Part shown: piece after piece, positions 60,620 to 64,000 of the stretch | How positions within the stretch are numbered: the first letter of the stretch is position 1 | How the letters are laid out: each line of letters opens with the position of its first letter | Assembly: GCA_023053575.1 (NCBI GenBank) | Contig: JAKZAP010000007.1 | Coordinates: 14,723,508 to 14,787,507, forward strand | Origin: Branchinecta lynchi | Lineage: Eukaryota > Arthropoda > Branchiopoda > Anostraca > Branchinectidae | Length of the DNA: 64,000 bases | Direction: 5' to 3' | Made by a program: the position numbers and the translations under genes | Notes under the pieces: model-generated | The model's input: the letters and a program-made list of their open reading frames with translations, nothing else | The model's database searches: none | What the model was told of the DNA's origin: nothing

Positions 60620-61770
60620 AGCTTTAGCTGGTGGGATGCTGAGTGTGACAAAATGGTCCCATATAAGAAATGTTTCATGCAGAAGTACAAGTAGCCTAAA
60701 AAAGTACAGCAGATGTTACGAGTTGAGTGCTCACATCCCAGGTTTGTGACTTGCACTTGGCTTAACCATGATTGGAAATGTGAAATTTAGAAAGTGAAAA
60801 CTGCATTTTTTTTTCTCGAAAAGTTTTTGTTGTGATGAAAATATGGATGTGACTGAGTTCAGATACAAAGTGTGCTAAGTGTCAATAAAACGGTCATATC
60901 TTTCGTGCGTCAATGATCCACAGCTTAATGAGAAAAGAAAGCTTAATGAGCTGTGAACTTGAAACAGAGGATGGGTTTGCTATAGGGAAACAACATCATC
61001 AACCAACTATATTCAGCCATTAATTTATGTTCTAATTGAAGTTTTTAATTGCAGGATAATGAACGCCTGACCTTCGTCAGACTTAGAAGTGTGTCTCATA
61101 TTCCCTTGGACGCCAGTTACAATGAAAGAGCTGATTGGGTCATCATCAGTCAAGTATGCACCGGAATGAACAACATTTAGTGTTTAGTGGTTGAGAATGT
61201 TCAAAACTGATTAAGTAAAGAATAATACAGTTTTCCTTCCAATGCTTCATTGTATGCTATAGCATAAATTAAAGTATATTCCTTGCCATCTTATGTCTTT
61301 GTAAGCAGTCAGTCAGGTCTTTATTGTATGCTGCTGTGTTACTAAAGCAGTGTAACATAATCAGATAGCCTACTTCTCTGTAAATGTAATTTGTCAACTA
61401 ATACAGTTTTTGAGCTCTTGATGTTTGTCGGAGCTCAACTAAACCCTGTAGTGTGAGGCAAGGAGCCACAATGCTAATACAACCAAGGGCTCATCATTCA
61501 CAAACTGTCGCCTAGTTTTTAGGGCATCAGGCTAGGGTCCATGGTTGTCGTTACTGATTGTATTCTTACAGAATTACTATTTGCAATGATTTTCCTCTTA
61601 TAAGTATTAGGTCGCTATGGTCTGGAAATGATGAGGTACGCTCTGTCAAATGTTGTTCGTCCACAGTGTTTAGAGAGACCAGCAACGTAAATAAAACCCC
61701 AATTCTACACCCAAACCTGTAACAAAGGTGCCAAAACATTCCTATGGGCACCATGTGGCAGGTTCAAACC
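60620..61770. other. No gene established; weak candidate terminal exon at 61043-61180
   Basis: After 'tttttaattgcag' the plus strand stays open for 45 codons from 61045 (DNERLTFVRLRS..., ...NERADWVIISQVC) and then stops with TAG near 61180. It has the layout of a last exon, but no partner exon or family was recognised, so I do not call it a gene. Confidence 0.3.
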
Positions 61771-62070
61771 CGATGAAAAATTTACCTCAAAATAGTACTA
61801 TGAAGTAGTACGAAAAAGTAGCATGCAGTACCATCGATGCTACTACATGCTTCTACTTCAAGGCTACCGTGTTACTGCATACTAATATATGCTACTATTA
61901 GCAAGACCGGATGCTACTATGTCTAGACAGGATGCTACTGGATACTACTACATAAGATTGGACCAGTCTGAGGCACATTAGTTGACAGTATTCTTTGCTA
62001 TTACATAGTATTACATGCAACGTTTTCGTACTACTACCATACTACTACGCAGGCTACAAATTTTTCATCG
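61771..62070. mobile_element. TACTACT-rich hairpin MITE, second copy
   Basis: Starts CGATGAAAAATTTACC and ends GCTACAAATTTTTCATCG. Internal arms read agtagtacgaaaaagtagca and the inverse. Same family as 9847-10185, about 300 bp. Confidence 0.8.
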
Positions 62071-64000
62071 AGAAGCACAACAGAATGTTTGATGACTACA
62101 GTGTACTAGTAGCTAAAGAGGACTAAACGTTCCTAATGATCAAGAAAGAGACTATTAAATCTCTGCTACACAGCTAGATAGACTTCGTCCCATTCTCAGA
62201 GGGTTACTGGTCAGTATGATTTGCCCCAGATGGTAAAAGATCATGAGATTCAACTGTAGAGAACTGAATTCATCTCCCTTGAAGTGGTACATCTTAGACA
62301 AAAAGGCATGGGGGGGGGACTGTTTTTCCAAAGTGGGGCTTAGTCCAGAGTAAATGGATGGTAAGTTTGGGAGTGGATTGGGAAATAAGGAAATCAAGTT
62401 ACATTCTGGTCGGGAACTGCTTTTGTAAAGAGGGGCTTAGACCAGAGGAACTGAAACGGATGGTAAGTTTGGGAGTAGGTTGGGAAACAAGAAAATTAAG
62501 TTACATTCTGGTCCTTAGTTTCGGCATATGTGTGGTTCACACGGGGAGGATGTGTTTCATTTAGTGGGTTGATATTTTAAGCTGAAAGATTTGAATTTTT
62601 TTTAAAACACTAACTTTTGGTGAGAATCAACGGGAGCGAACAATCTGATTTGTTTCTCGAGGAAAAAAAAAAACATTCCTGTCCTTTGTAGGTATGGGAG
62701 GTTCCTTCAGGTAGGCTATGTAGCATCGGGAGTGTTTTTTTTGAAAAGAGTTTTCTACTTTTGGTGTTTTATATTGTGTTTTCGAGAGTTATCTATTTTG
62801 TTTTCCTTCCAGGCTTTTCGGGAATCAATTTTTTCATTCTTAATGCGATCAGTGGCTTCATTTTTAGAGAGCAGAGGTGTCATTTCAGGTCATCAGCTGC
62901 TTAAAAAGATCAAACTTTCGAGAGAGTACACAGTAAAAAAAAAATTCCAGTATTTGATACTAGGATCAATCTTGCCTTTATTGAAATAAGATCATCCCTA
63001 ATTCGGATTGATTTTATCACAATAGAGATAAGATTATTCCCAGTAGCAAATACTGGATCCTTATTCACAGAAACTTTTTACAGTGTAGGTGAGAGACCAA
63101 AACTGCTTACCATAATTTCCAGTGTTTCCACTGGCAGCTACCCCCTGGGTGCTGGGGGCAAACAACGCCGATGGATAGGATAGGCAAAGGGTAGGTATGA
63201 TGCGCTGAATGTTGGGCCTTAACCACAAGGTTGAGAGTGACTACAGTGAAATAAATACAAACACAGAGTCTCAAACAACCTTGTAAAAAAGGTGCCAGAA
63301 CAATGAGAAGGGTGACAGAAGTCAAGGTGAAGTCAGCTCATCTGGGGATTCACTCAGTCCGGTTGTTTGATTACCTTGGTAGTGAGAATACCAATACGAC
63401 TTCTAATTATCAGCAAACATCACACGTTGTCGAACTTCAAATTTGTCGCCAAAATCGTTCCCGCAAGACTGCCAAGTGGACCTAGCAGGGTTGCCGACCA
63501 AGACTATTTTTTTCGCCGTTTTCTCCGGTAATAATTGATGCGCCAGCACGGGACTTCGGCAATGGATTCCCTTGACCCATTGTGGGTCTCTGACGAATTT
63601 TAGGTCTAATTCTGGAGTTCCCCTTTAACATACTTACGACCGATTCGTATTGCAAGTCAGACAAAGATAATTGACAGTAAATACATCAGATCGTGCTGAG
63701 TAGGCCAGTTATCAAACAGATTATAGCGAGGTAAAAGTGGGGTCAAAGAGAAAACTGTTTTGCAACAGAGTCGTCAGAAGTTGGTTGGTTATGCAAACAA
63801 GATCCCTCTACTCAGGGTTGACAACTTGAGTGTTGGAACGGTAGCGAAGAAACTAAAGGAAAGTGTTGCTCCGCAACCCCTTTGTCCGCGAATCGGACCA
63901 AAAGTTAATGCAACACTTCACCTTACCCAGGCAACGGCAACGTAACGGGTTCTTCGTTTACGGAGAGAAAGTGGCAAGGCTTTGCAGAGAGGGACTGAGC
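62071..64000. other. No gene recognised; 102-bp tandem repeat and an element terminus
   Basis: 'ggatggtaagtttgggagt' with the following 'aagttacattctggtc' occurs at 62356 and 62458, a period of 102 bp. At 63485 'cagggttgccgacc' matches the terminus of 46834-47946, and at 63612-63629 lies the inverse of the TTAA-like end at 54912. None of the 60-85-codon frames is recognisable. Confidence 0.4.

Noticed and set aside
61043..61180. Candidate last exon on the plus strand
   Set aside because: It has a good acceptor and an open frame, but there is no partner exon, homology or poly(A) support. It is noted within the 60620-61770 entry only.
48902..64000. Search for the missing PKC C2, C1A and first half of C1B
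   Set aside because: Visual scanning of the minus strand for the C1 cysteine pattern found no convincing block. These exons may be missed or outside the window.

Overview
This is eukaryotic nuclear DNA, almost certainly from an invertebrate animal. Coding sequence lies in short exons with GT/AG boundaries separated by kilobase introns, and most of the rest is layered mobile DNA: non-LTR retrotransposons, a tRNA-derived SINE, MITEs with clean target-site duplications, foldback elements, and dispersed elements built on tandem arrays. No prokaryotic gene organisation is present. The two recognisable genes have their closest remembered matches in animals, perhaps protostomes (PKC C-terminus FSYTNPN..D; a Cys-rich front end on a beta-hexosaminidase as in arthropod chitooligosaccharide enzymes). 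I cannot name the species.

Gene 1 (minus strand, about 2.0-7.4 kb, continuing off the left edge) is a GH20-family beta-N-acetylhexosaminidase. Three consecutive exons are visible (7122-7382, 3875-3977, 1992-2159). Their splice phases fit (2, then 0) and together they give the N-terminal GH20b-type domain. The catalytic barrel is outside the window and the 5' exon was not found. Gene 2 (minus strand, 12.0-48.9 kb) is a novel-type protein kinase C of the delta/theta group. Nine exons whose phases all chain encode the second half of C1B, a Ser-rich acidic hinge, the complete kinase domain with all catalytic motifs, and the C-terminal tail with turn and hydrophobic motifs. C2, C1A and the first half of C1B were not found. 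A third minus-strand open frame (49790-51004, 404 aa, Tyr/Ser-rich then Lys-rich) is probably a real coding exon of unknown identity, lying just upstream of the C1B half-exon.

Layout of the rest. 0.4-11 kb: MITEs, two foldback-type elements and copies of an array element in and around the hexosaminidase introns. 13.5-15 kb: hAT-like MITE, SINE and a 256-bp near-perfect palindrome. 18.8-22.2 kb: a broken LINE split by an array element. 22.3-24.2, 30.1-32.5 and 52.1-54.4 kb: members of a second array element (unit about 430 bp). 26.8-28.1 kb: an element bounded by inverted 16-bp tandem arrays. 28.6-30.1 kb: a second broken LINE, interrupted by a copy of a hexosaminidase exon with its flanking intron. 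33-48 kb: more array elements, MITEs and LINE tails inside the PKC hinge introns. 54-64 kb: a decayed THAP-like zinc-finger fragment, several MITE copies, local tandem duplications and little else recognisable.

The most unusual items are the hexosaminidase exon embedded antisense inside a LINE 27 kb from its parent, with the exon far better conserved than its flanking intron; the 517-bp foldback element with an exact 9-bp target duplication; the element bounded by inverted tandem arrays; the palindrome carrying a hammerhead-like core; and the two repeat families whose bodies are long tandem arrays and whose ends share a tail of the type acagacggacgg.
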